Assembly: GCF_000379725.1 (NCBI RefSeq) | Contig: NZ_KB903622.1 | Location: 62,001-126,000, forward strand | Length of the DNA: 64,000 bases | Direction of reading: 5' to 3' | From: Cytophaga aurantiaca DSM 3654 | Lineage (GTDB): Bacteria > Bacteroidota > Bacteroidia > Cytophagales > Cytophagaceae | Shown here: positions 16,790 to 24,798 of the stretch, piece by piece | Position numbering within the stretch: the stretch's first letter is position 1 | Layout: each line of letters starts with the position of its first letter | Notes under the pieces: model-generated | Databases searched by the model: none | Told to the model about the DNA's origin: nothing | The model's input: the letters and a program-made list of their open reading frames with translations, nothing else | Program-made: the position numbers and the translations under genes

Positions 16790-17584
16790 TTAATAGTTGG
16801 TTATAAGTTTTCTTTCTAGTTTAAATTGTCTCGGATTAAGTTCTGTTTCATAAATAGGTATATCTGGGAAATTAGTTTTACAAATGTCTAAAATTTCCAC
16901 TTTATATTCGGGCTTCATGCAAAATCCCAAAATTATTTCAGCAACATCTTTACTATTATATTTAATAATTTGATTGACGAAATGGAGTTTTATGAACCGA
17001 TATTCTTTTTCATGTTCCCATGAAATACTCTTATAGCTAAATTGCCTAGCAAAATTGTCAAAATTATTTAAGTCGACGCGTGGTATTAAGACTGGGTATT
17101 CGTTTTGATAACTTACTTCAGACAATGTGCTACATTTTTCATATATATTGTCGGTCTTTAATCCAATACAATAACCTTTGTGACTATCTCCATAATATCC
17201 CCACATTGGTATACTATCCCAAATAGCCGATAAACAATATATTCCTAAAGTTTTCCTTAGCTCTTCTATTTGAAGTTTGGCTTGTAATTCTAAGCCTTCA
17301 GGAGTATAAAAGTCAGGGTGATTTCTCAATTGTTTTCTTAGTTCATCTGTAGTTAGATCATCGGTTTTCAAAAGATTAATACAATATTGTTCAAACTCAT
17401 CTATAGAAAGAGCTGCATAATCAAGCTTAATATTTATATCAAATGGGTCATTAAATTCTTTAGCAGAAACAAAATAAAGTTCTTTGTCTGTTAGTAAAGA
17501 TTTATGATGAACATCGTACCAATTTCTATATTTATATAAAATTTGTGGAGTGTTTTTTATCGGGCCTACTTTTGGAATATTCAT
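16790..17584 (-). CDS. DUF2971 domain protein
   Basis: 264 residues, cytoplasmic. The N-terminus 'ILYKYRNWYDVHHKSLLTDKELYF', then 'SAKEFNDPFD', a middle 'YCLSAIWDSIPMWGYYGDSHKG' with 'YCIGLKTDN', and 'WEHEKEYRFIKL' are the defining motifs of DUF2971. The family is widespread and accessory in distribution; its activity is unknown to me. It is followed by a small membrane-protein gene. The low complexity AT-rich composition and position between repeats and the nrd operon fit an acquired pair. Confidence 0.85.
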   Translation of the reverse strand: MNIPKVGPIKNTPQILYKYRNWYDVHHKSLLTDKELYFVSAKEFNDPFDINIKLDYAALSIDEFEQYCINLLKTDDLTTDELRKQLRNHPDFYTPEGLELQAKLQIEELRKTLGIYCLSAIWDSIPMWGYYGDSHKGYCIGLKTDNIYEKCSTLSEVSYQNEYPVLIPRVDLNNFDNFARQFSYKSISWEHEKEYRFIKLHFVNQIIKYNSKDVAEIILGFCMKPEYKVEILDICKTNFPDIPIYETELNPRQFKLERKLITNY

Positions 17585-17648
17585 TCAATGATGGAAATGA
17601 TTTTAAAATCTAAAACATTAAAGAAATTTATGTTAATCCTCAAAAACA

Positions 17649-17674
17649 AACCCCGGCTCTTTCAAGCCAGGGTT
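17649..17674 (-). terminator. Rho-independent terminator of nrdBA
   Basis: AACCCcGGCT and AGCCaGGGTT pair around a short loop (17649-17674). On the minus strand the stem is followed by TTTGTTTTTG. It lies 34 bp after the nrdA stop. Confidence 0.85.
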
Positions 17675-17708
17675 CATATTAATTAGTTCATACGTTGTTC
17701 CTAAGAGA

Positions 17709-20087
17709 CTATCCGCTGCAGCTCTCGCAGCCTTCCGGATTGTCTAATGAACAAGCCATGTCTGCCGCTTTCTTCTCTGCTTCTGCAATAGAAGCAGCGT
17801 CTGGCGTACCATGTACTTCCGCTTGTTTCTCTACTGTGAACTGGATCGCGTTTGCAGCAGATTTCGTTCTTAAGTAGTACATACCTGTTTTCAAACCTTT
17901 GTTCCAAGCATAGAAGTGCATAGAAGTAAGTTTACCGAAGTTTACATCTGTCATGAAGATGTTTAAGCTTTGGCTTTGGCAGATATACGCGCCACGGTCA
18001 GCAGACATTTCAATCAGGGTTTTACCTTTGATCTCCCATGCTGTTTTGTATAGGTCTTTTAAGTTCTGAGGAATGTCGTTGATGTTTTGTACAGATCCGT
18101 TCATTTCGATCAATCTGTTTTTCATCTTGTCATTCCACAAGTTTAACTTAATTAAGTCTTTTAATAAGTGTTTGTTTACAACCACAAATTCACCTGATAA
18201 CACACGGCGTGTGTAGATGTTTGAAGTATATGGTTCGAAACATTCGTTGTTACCAAGAATCTGAGAAGTAGAAGCAGTAGGCATTGGCGCAACTAAAAGA
18301 GAGTTACGTACACCGTGTTTCTTCACTTCGCGTTTCAACGCTTCCCAGTCATAACGACCGGAAGAAGGCGTAACACCCCACATATCAAACTGGAAGATTC
18401 CTTTAGATACCGGAGAACCTTTAAACGTTTCGTATGGTCCAAGTTTCGCAGCAAGATCTTTAGATGCAGTCATTGCAGCGTAATAGATCGTCTCGTGAAT
18501 ATCAATGTTCAACTGACGTGCTTCTTCCGATTCAAACGGCATACGCATCATAATGAATGCATCCGCTAAACCTTGTACACCCAAGCCAATCGGACGGTGA
18601 CGTTTGTTTGATTTTTCTGCTTCCGGAACCGGATAGTAGTTTACATCAATGATCTTGTTCAGGTTTAATGTTGCTACATACGTAACATCATATAACTTCT
18701 GGTGATCAAACTTACCGTTGATCACATATTTAGGCAAGGCAATAGAAGCAAGGTTACAAACCGCTACTTCGTCCGGTGCTGTATATTCTAAAATCTCTGT
18801 ACACAAGTTTGAAGACTTGATTGTACCTAAATTTTTCTGATTTGATTTACGGTTTGCTGCATCTTTGAACAACATGTACGGAGTACCTGTTTCAACTTGT
18901 GCTTCTAAGATCGCGAACCAAAGTTCCTGCGCTTTGATTGTTTTACGTGCACGACCTTCTTTTTCGTATTTCTCATACAAAGCGTCGAAGTCTTTGCCGT
19001 AAACTTCTGCAAGACCCGGTGCTTCTTTCGGGCAGAACAATGACCAGTCGCCATTATCTTCTACACGTCTCATGAATAGATCTGAGATCCACATTGCATA
19101 GAACAAATCACGCGCACGCATTTCTTCTTTACCGTGGTTCTTTCTCAAGTCAAGGAATTCAAATACATCTGCATGCCAAGGTTCAAGGTAGATAGCAAAC
19201 GCACCTTTACGTTTTCCGCCGCCTTGATCTACATAACGTGCTGTATCGTTGAATACACGCAACATTGGGATGATACCGTTAGAAGTGCCGTTGGTACCTT
19301 TAATGTAAGAACCTGTTGCACGGATATTGTGAATGCTAAGACCAATACCGCCCGCAGACTGAGAGATCTTTGCACATTGTTTTAATGTTTCGTAGATACC
19401 GTCAATAGAATCATCCTGAGTTGTTAGTAGGAAACAAGAAGACAATTGAGGTTTCGGAGTACCTGCGTTGAATAAGGTAGGAGTAGCGTGTGTGAACCAA
19501 CGTTCAGACATTAAGTTGTATGTCTCGATCGCTGCATCCAGGTCGCCTGCGTGGATACCGCAAGATACGCGCATCAGCATGTGCTGCGGACGCTCAACGA
19601 TCTTACCGTCTACTTTTAATAAGTATGATTTTTCAAGTGTTTTGAAACCGAAATAATCGTATCCGTAATCACGATCGTAAATGATCGCTGAATCCAGGAT
19701 CGATGCATTCTTACGAATAAATTCATATACCTCGTTTGAGATCATAGACGCGTTCTCACCCGTCTTAGCATCTACGTAGGTATACAAACGCTTCATCGTG
19801 TTTGCAAACGACTTACTTGTTTTCTTATGTAGGTTTGAAACCGCAATACGGGCAGCAAGTGTAGCGTAATCCGGGTGCTTGGTTGTCATCGAAGCAGCAG
19901 TCTCTGCAGCTAAGTGATCCAATACTTCCGTAGTCACACCATCATATAACCCATCAATCACACGTTTCGCAACGGATGTAGGGTCCACGTAGTTCATGTC
20001 CAAACCGTAGCAAAGGCGCTCGATACGGGATGTGATTTTGTCAAATTTTACAGACTCTCGTCTGCCGTCTCGTTTAAGTACTAACAT
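17709..20087 (-). CDS. nrdA: Ribonucleoside-diphosphate reductase, alpha subunit (class Ia)
   Basis: 792 residues from the ATG at 20087 ([18 protein letters not shown]). It reduces NDPs to dNDPs with NrdB. Residues 1-90 form the ATP-cone allosteric domain. The barrel contains '[22 protein letters not shown]', with the first redox Cys, 'NLCTEI' and the '[26 protein letters not shown]' loop. The C-terminal tail ends with the shuttle cysteines CESCSG. The sequence is of the eukaryote-like subgroup ([20 protein letters not shown]). It is 60 bp downstream of nrdB in one operon, followed by a terminator. Confidence 0.97.
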   Translation of the reverse strand: MLVLKRDGRRESVKFDKITSRIERLCYGLDMNYVDPTSVAKRVIDGLYDGVTTEVLDHLAAETAASMTTKHPDYATLAARIAVSNLHKKTSKSFANTMKRLYTYVDAKTGENASMISNEVYEFIRKNASILDSAIIYDRDYGYDYFGFKTLEKSYLLKVDGKIVERPQHMLMRVSCGIHAGDLDAAIETYNLMSERWFTHATPTLFNAGTPKPQLSSCFLLTTQDDSIDGIYETLKQCAKISQSAGGIGLSIHNIRATGSYIKGTNGTSNGIIPMLRVFNDTARYVDQGGGKRKGAFAIYLEPWHADVFEFLDLRKNHGKEEMRARDLFYAMWISDLFMRRVEDNGDWSLFCPKEAPGLAEVYGKDFDALYEKYEKEGRARKTIKAQELWFAILEAQVETGTPYMLFKDAANRKSNQKNLGTIKSSNLCTEILEYTAPDEVAVCNLASIALPKYVINGKFDHQKLYDVTYVATLNLNKIIDVNYYPVPEAEKSNKRHRPIGLGVQGLADAFIMMRMPFESEEARQLNIDIHETIYYAAMTASKDLAAKLGPYETFKGSPVSKGIFQFDMWGVTPSSGRYDWEALKREVKKHGVRNSLLVAPMPTASTSQILGNNECFEPYTSNIYTRRVLSGEFVVVNKHLLKDLIKLNLWNDKMKNRLIEMNGSVQNINDIPQNLKDLYKTAWEIKGKTLIEMSADRGAYICQSQSLNIFMTDVNFGKLTSMHFYAWNKGLKTGMYYLRTKSAANAIQFTVEKQAEVHGTPDAASIAEAEKKAADMACSLDNPEGCESCSG

Positions 20088-20147
20088 AAGCAAAAAGCAA
20101 AAGGGTATTAAATGTTATCCTATAATTAAATATAATGAATTTCGATA

Positions 20148-21122
20148 TTAAAAGTCTTCATCAAGACTAAATTTTTGAGAATCTTTTTCAGACATGACAC
20201 CTGCCTTTTGGTATTCAGATACTCTTTTTTCGAAGAAGTTCGTTTTTCCTTCTAAAGAGATCATCTCCATAAAGTCAAATGGGTTGGTTGCATTGAAGTG
20301 TTTCGGAACACCTAAAGCAACAAGCAAGCGGTCTGCAACAAATTCAATGTATTGCTGCATCAAGCGTGCGTTCATACCAATAAGATCTACCGGCAATGAA
20401 TCCGTAACGAATTCTTTTTCGATCTCAACGGCTTCCAGAATGATCTGAAGTACACGTTCAACCGGAAGCTTATTGTTGATATACTTTGTATATAACAAAC
20501 AAGCGAAATCGCAGTGCAATCCTTCGTCTCTTGAGATCAACTCGTTTGAGAAGCTCAAGCCTGGCATCAAACCGCGTTTTTTCAACCAGAATACCGAACA
20601 GAATGAACCGGAGAAGAAAATACCTTCTACGGCTGCAAATGCAATGATATTTTCAATGAAAGAACCGTTGTCGATGAAGCGAAGCGCCCAATCGGCCTTT
20701 TTCTTCACGCAAGGAACCGTATCGATCGCATTGAACAGACGGTCTTTTTCTTTCGGATCTTTAATATATGTATCGATCAACAACGAATAGGTCTCAGAAT
20801 GGATGTTTTCCATCATGATCTGGAATCCGTAAAAGCACTTAGCCTCAGGGATTTGTACCTTTTCAAGGAAGTTAACCGCTAAATTTTCGTTCACAATCCC
20901 ATCACTTGCAGCAAAGAATGCCAACACGTGCGAGATAAAGTGGCGCTCACCATCGTTCAGGTTGGCCCAGTCGATCAGATCCTGAGAAAGGTCAATTTCC
21001 TCAGCGGTCCAGAAGCTGGCTTCTTCCTGCTTATACATCGCCCAGATGTCGTCATGCTTAATAGGGAACAGAACGAATCTGTTCTTATTTTCTTTTAATA
21101 ATGGCTCTTCCAGTAGACTCAT
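20148..21122 (-). CDS. nrdB: Ribonucleoside-diphosphate reductase, beta subunit (class Ia)
   Basis: 324 residues starting at the ATG at 21122 ([16 protein letters not shown]); the upstream in-frame extension lacks family similarity. It builds the di-iron tyrosyl radical for NrdA. 'DLSQDLIDW' supplies a metal-ligand Asp, '[19 protein letters not shown]' supplies Glu, His and the radical Tyr, and '[13 protein letters not shown]' and '[10 protein letters not shown]' supply the second ligand set. The C-terminus 'KFSLDEDF' is the docking peptide for NrdA. Closest in style to eukaryotic R2. First gene of the nrdBA operon. Confidence 0.97.
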   Translation of the reverse strand: MSLLEEPLLKENKNRFVLFPIKHDDIWAMYKQEEASFWTAEEIDLSQDLIDWANLNDGERHFISHVLAFFAASDGIVNENLAVNFLEKVQIPEAKCFYGFQIMMENIHSETYSLLIDTYIKDPKEKDRLFNAIDTVPCVKKKADWALRFIDNGSFIENIIAFAAVEGIFFSGSFCSVFWLKKRGLMPGLSFSNELISRDEGLHCDFACLLYTKYINNKLPVERVLQIILEAVEIEKEFVTDSLPVDLIGMNARLMQQYIEFVADRLLVALGVPKHFNATNPFDFMEMISLEGKTNFFEKRVSEYQKAGVMSEKDSQKFSLDEDF

Positions 21123-21242
21123 ATATGGTGCACGTTTAATGCTGTACCAAACAGTACAACAAATAGTAAGCAAATAAAGTTTTTAAACAGCCTTTATAAC
21201 GCTGTATATGATTATGGTAACTTGTATTTGGATCAGAACTTA

Positions 21243-21250
21243 CAAAGGTA
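21243..21250 (-). promoter_or_regulatory. Candidate promoter of nrdBA (-7 box)
   Basis: Read on the minus strand the sequence is TACCTTTG, matching the Bacteroidetes -7 consensus TAnnTTTG. It would give a ~115-nt leader before nrdB. No clear -33 TTTG is seen at the expected distance, so this is tentative. I see no NrdR box in the gap. Confidence 0.4.
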
Positions 21251-21592
21251 TAGAGAAGCAGGAACACCGCGTGTTTACTCGCATTCAATTACATGTTGTA
21301 AGGCAAACAGATCAAAAAAGAATTACTTGACTAAGCTCAATCAGCACTTTACAAAAATGATAAAAACGGAAGTCAAAACCAAAGTGCATTCTAATACTGT
21401 TTTCCACATTTAAGCCTGTAATAAAAAACCTAAAATTCAATATTGACTGTTAGACAGCAGTATACAAAATAGTGAATAAATGGCAGGCCTTTTCCAGCTT
21501 ATTTGGGAGGTTTTTAAGACTTCGAAACTTTTCCACAGAACGCAACATTGAATTTATTCGGGGGAATGGTTGGTTCTTTGGTCGGGAAGTGT

Positions 21593-21600
21593 TACATTTG
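21593..21600 (+). promoter_or_regulatory. Promoter of rplU-rpmA (-7 box)
   Basis: TACATTTG matches TAnnTTTG, with a TTG at 21570-21572 at the usual ~20-nt distance, and gives a ~30-nt leader to rplU. It lies in the ~510-base gene-free divergent gap (21123-21634) between nrdB and rplU, in which I otherwise see only the nrdB promoter candidate. Confidence 0.6.
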
Positions 21601-21634
21601 CAGTCCTATTTATTAAAAGTAAACCAATAAGATC

Positions 21635-21943
21635 ATGTACGCAATTGTAGAAATTGGAGGCAAGCAGTACAAAGTAGTTAAAGATCACTTTATCTATGTT
21701 TACAGACTTGAAGGAGCTGAAGGCTCTGCTGTAACGTTTGATAACGTTCTTTTACTCGCCGACAATAGCCAGTATCAGGTAGGTGCACCAAACGTAGCAG
21801 GTGCTAAAGTATCTGGAAAAATCCTTGAACATTTGAAAGACGATAAAGTTACGGCTTTCAAAAAGAAACGTAGAAAAGGTTTCAGAAAGACTGTAGGTTT
21901 CCGTCAGTCATTAACAAAAGTTTTGATCACATCGCTTAATTAA
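21635..21943 (+). CDS. rplU: 50S ribosomal protein L21
   Basis: 102 residues: 'MYAIVEIGGKQYKVVKDHFI', 'VTFDNVLLL' and the C-terminal signature 'KKKRRKGFRKTVGFRQSLT' identify L21, which binds 23S rRNA near domain I/L20. Full family length. It is followed after 25 bp by rpmA, the usual L21-L27 operon. Confidence 0.98.
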   Translation: MYAIVEIGGKQYKVVKDHFIYVYRLEGAEGSAVTFDNVLLLADNSQYQVGAPNVAGAKVSGKILEHLKDDKVTAFKKKRRKGFRKTVGFRQSLTKVLITSLN

Positions 21944-21968
21944 TTTTAAGCTTAATATTTAAAATACC

Positions 21969-22238
21969 ATGGCACATAAGAAAGGGGTCGGTAGTTCAAG
22001 AAACGGTCGTGAATCACATAGCAAACGTCTAGGTGTAAAATTGTATGGTGGACAAGCAGCTATCGCTGGTAACATCATTATAAGACAACGCGGCACGCAG
22101 CATCATCCAGGTGAAAATGTAGGTATCGGTAAAGATCATACATTATTCGCTTTAACAGATGGTATTGTAACGTTCAAAAAAGGTCGTCAGGATCGTTCAT
22201 TCGTTTCTGTTCTTCCTAAAAAAGAAGCTACTGCTTAA
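21969..22238 (+). CDS. rpmA: 50S ribosomal protein L27
   Basis: 89 residues starting [20 protein letters not shown] with the conserved '[21 protein letters not shown]' and '[17 protein letters not shown]'. L27's N-terminus reaches the peptidyl-transferase centre. The start MAHKKG has no extra N-terminal cleavage peptide as in Firmicutes. Second gene of the rplU-rpmA operon; a strong terminator follows. Confidence 0.98.
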   Translation: MAHKKGVGSSRNGRESHSKRLGVKLYGGQAAIAGNIIIRQRGTQHHPGENVGIGKDHTLFALTDGIVTFKKGRQDRSFVSVLPKKEATA

Positions 22239-22266
22239 GTAAGAATTCTTACTAAAACGTATAAGT

Positions 22267-22307
22267 AAAAGAACTCCTGTCCACAATTTGTGGATTGGAG
22301 TTCTTTT
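22267..22307 (+). terminator. Rho-independent terminator of rplU-rpmA
   Basis: AAAAGAACTCC..CCACA and TGTGG..GGAGTTCTTTT form a ~19-bp stem with two mismatches, ending in TTTT, 28 bp after the rpmA stop. Confidence 0.85.
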
Positions 22308-22308
22308 C

Positions 22309-22481
22309 GTTACAAGATTATGGGATTGCAGGATGAACAGGATTATGACACGATTATAGGATTGCAGGAAGGACAGGATTACGGCACGATGATAAGATTA
22401 CAGGAAGACAGGATTCTTCGGAGCAGGATGTTAGCAGTATCTTATGAAGAGAAACGCTCCCTTCTCCTTTAAGGAGAAGGG
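22309..22481. repeat. Degenerate ~36-bp tandem repeat and a 23-bp palindrome
   Basis: Three diverged copies of GATTGCAGGA..ACAGGATTA..CACGATTA run from ~22315 to ~22424. At 22459-22481 lies CCCTTCTCCTT-T-AAGGAGAAGGG, followed by GTTGGGGATGAGG, a palindrome of a type widespread in intergenic DNA. The reading frame across these repeats is low-complexity and I do not regard it as a gene. Confidence 0.65.
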
Positions 22482-22555
22482 TTGGGGATGAGGTAGTAGA
22501 AAGATTCTTGAGTGTTGCATCCGCCTCATTTCAAATTACGTTAAGAAATATATAG

Positions 22556-22957
22556 ATGAAAAAGATACTTGATAACAATTGGTTTGCTATAATACTGATT
22601 GCAGTGCAAGTGATATGTCTGATTATTGGGATTCGCGTGGCCGTTAATGATGGCTGCCATACGTGGATTGCTTTTTTAGTTTTTACACTTACCGGGTTAT
22701 TTTTATTGAGTACGATTTTAACGGTATGTGCTCTTGTTGTAAAAAGTACTAGACTGTGGCTTTACATAACACTCACGGTAATTTGGCTTTTACCAACTGC
22801 CCCAATGCTTACGGAGATTTTTGTTGACGAATATGTGTTTAGCGAACTGGACGAGTTAGAAACAGAAATGATGATAAAGGAGTATGAACAATTAGAAATG
22901 GATGCGGACTCTATTTATTATCTGGATTCAATTCGTAATGCAAACGATTCGCTATAA
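22556..22957 (+). CDS. Hypothetical membrane protein with three helices (133 aa)
   Basis: Begins MKKILDNNWFAIILIAVQV. Three hydrophobic segments are at ~8-30, ~38-65 and ~72-92, followed by a very acidic C-terminal tail (DELETEMMIKEYEQLEMDADS). Charge distribution puts the acidic tail outside the membrane core; its side cannot be told. No family recognised. It is a lone gene; a short GTCTGAA-type inverted repeat starts 11 bp after its stop. Confidence 0.6.
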   Translation: MKKILDNNWFAIILIAVQVICLIIGIRVAVNDGCHTWIAFLVFTLTGLFLLSTILTVCALVVKSTRLWLYITLTVIWLLPTAPMLTEIFVDEYVFSELDELETEMMIKEYEQLEMDADSIYYLDSIRNANDSL

Positions 22958-22968
22958 AAAATGTGTGT

Positions 22969-23014
22969 GTCTGAATCCTGAAAATCTTTTAATTCGGTAA
23001 ATCCTGATTCAGAC
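22969..23014. repeat. Short GTCTGAATC inverted repeat
   Basis: GTCTGAATCCTGA and the inverse GATTCAGAC bound a 46-bp hairpin-forming sequence. The ends resemble those of the ~125-bp elements at 9.6-15.8 kb, so this may be a minimal relative. It lies directly behind a stop codon (22957), as several full copies do. Confidence 0.6.
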
Positions 23015-23057
23015 AATTAATGAATCCTATGCCAATCCAATTACGTTTAACAGAAAT

Positions 23058-24680
23058 ATGAAAAATGTATTGCTGTTCTCAGTCTTATCGTTTATCCTGA
23101 CAACATCCGTACAGGCTTCCATTTTCTATGTAGACCCGAACAACGGAGGTTCAAACGGTAATACAGGTTTAATTAATGCTCCCTGGGCAACAATTCAACA
23201 GGCTGCATCTAATGCACAAGCAGGAGATACGGTATATGTAAGCACGGGTACTTATGCCGAGAAAGTAACATTTACTAATTCAGGAATTATTGACGCACCT
23301 ATTACATTTATTGGTGTCGGTTCTGTGATCGTGGAAGAACCTGCAAATACAACCGTATGGTCTGGCACTTTTAACATCAATACCAAAAGCTATATCTGTA
23401 TTCAGAATTTCACTGTTCAGAATTCGTATTGGTTCGGTATTTACGTAGAAGCAAGCGATCACATTTATCTGGAAAATAATTCAACGTATAATACCGGCGC
23501 ATCCGGCATCAGTGTATGGCATTCTTCTTATGTATACGCTGCACATAATGTTGTTCGGAAGGCCTGCTATCAAAGCCTTTCAACAGGTTCGCAGGAATGC
23601 ATTACGTTTTCAGGTGTTTCTAATTTTGAAATTCATCACAACGAAGTATCTGAAAGTGGAGGGTCTACTAACGGAGGTGAAGGGATCGATACAAAAGAAA
23701 ACTGTTCATACGGGAAGGTATATAATAATCTTGTACATGATCTGATTCGCTTAGGGATCTATGCAGACAGCTGGGATAAGACCTTGCAGCATATTGATAT
23801 TTATAACAACCGTGTATATAAGTGTAGTGATGGTATTGCGATCTCTTCTGAAAATGGAGGCACATCAACGGATGTACATGTTTATAATAATCTCACATAC
23901 AGCAATGATGGATTTGGAATTATTGTTTCGCATTTTGGTACGGATGGTCCGAAGAAAAATATTTTGATCATGAACAATACGATTTACAATAATGGCTTTA
24001 CTGATGCTTTGCCGTATTGGGGTGGCGGAATTATTATTTATTCAAGTAATGTCGAAAATATTTCAATTTTTAACAACATCGTTTCACAGAATGATGCGAT
24101 GCAGATTTCTGATGGATCTGGTGTCGCCAGTGTATCTATTAATAAAAATCTTATTTATGGATATAGAGGACGGAGCGGAACAAATGAAGTGAAGGGTACA
24201 AATGTGATTGAAGCAGATCCATTATTTTTGGATGAAAATGGAGCAGATAATATCAGTGGCAATGCAGACGATAATTTGAATGTAACCTTATCCAGTCCTG
24301 TGATCAATCAAGGTACAAACACAACTGCCCCCGCATTTGATTTTGACAATTATGCAAGACCCGCTGAAGGTACCGTAGATATAGGTGCGTATGAATCGAA
24401 TAGTATTCCCTTAGCAATTAGACACACTACTTCTAATTCACTCGACATTCAGTTGATTCAAGTATATCCAAATCCAAGCAGCAATGGAGAGTTTTATGTA
24501 AAATTCAATAGACAGGTTGAACGCTTAGAAATTATAGATGTAACAGGAACAATCATTCAAATTTTTACTGTACAAACCGATGCACTATCCAAGGTATGTG
24601 TACCACATTCAGGCATATATATAATACGTGTTTATTCCGGCGATATGTTTCAAGTATATAAAATCATCCATTCCAATTAA
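23058..24680 (+). CDS. T9SS type A secreted right-handed beta-helix protein
   Basis: 540 residues with a signal peptide (first ~20, ending TTSVQAS). 'FYVDPNNGGSNGNTGLINAPWATIQQA' is the DUF1565/pectate-lyase-like opening. Residues ~60-370 are parallel beta-helix coils with repeated 'IYNNxVYKC', 'VYNNLTYSNDG', 'IMNNTIYNNG' and 'IFNNIVSQND' rungs (NosD/PbH1-type). Residues ~385-450 read 'ADPLFLDENGAD' and 'RPAEGTVDIGAYE', frequent in such proteins. The last ~75 residues are a type A sorting domain (VYPNPSSNGEFYVKF). Fold implies carbohydrate binding or lyase activity, but no catalytic residues are assignable by eye. Confidence 0.85.
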   Translation: MKNVLLFSVLSFILTTSVQASIFYVDPNNGGSNGNTGLINAPWATIQQAASNAQAGDTVYVSTGTYAEKVTFTNSGIIDAPITFIGVGSVIVEEPANTTVWSGTFNINTKSYICIQNFTVQNSYWFGIYVEASDHIYLENNSTYNTGASGISVWHSSYVYAAHNVVRKACYQSLSTGSQECITFSGVSNFEIHHNEVSESGGSTNGGEGIDTKENCSYGKVYNNLVHDLIRLGIYADSWDKTLQHIDIYNNRVYKCSDGIAISSENGGTSTDVHVYNNLTYSNDGFGIIVSHFGTDGPKKNILIMNNTIYNNGFTDALPYWGGGIIIYSSNVENISIFNNIVSQNDAMQISDGSGVASVSINKNLIYGYRGRSGTNEVKGTNVIEADPLFLDENGADNISGNADDNLNVTLSSPVINQGTNTTAPAFDFDNYARPAEGTVDIGAYESNSIPLAIRHTTSNSLDIQLIQVYPNPSSNGEFYVKFNRQVERLEIIDVTGTIIQIFTVQTDALSKVCVPHSGIYIIRVYSGDMFQVYKIIHSN

Positions 24681-24798
24681 ATCCATTTAGTTGAATTGGC
24701 TTTTAATGCCTAGCTAGTTCTAGTGATTTTTACTTTTTTCAGATTTGTTTAATTCCAAATTCATACCTTGTAGCTTTATTTATTAACTATATTTTAAG

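Noticed and set aside
21174-21592. tRNA, riboswitch or NrdR box between nrdB and rplU
   Set aside because: I found no cloverleaf, no known riboswitch core and no NrdR consensus in this gap; only promoter-like boxes.
22290-22472. A 60-codon open frame after rpmA
   Set aside because: It covers the terminator and a degenerate tandem repeat; the translation is only the repeat (LQDEQDYDTIIG type).
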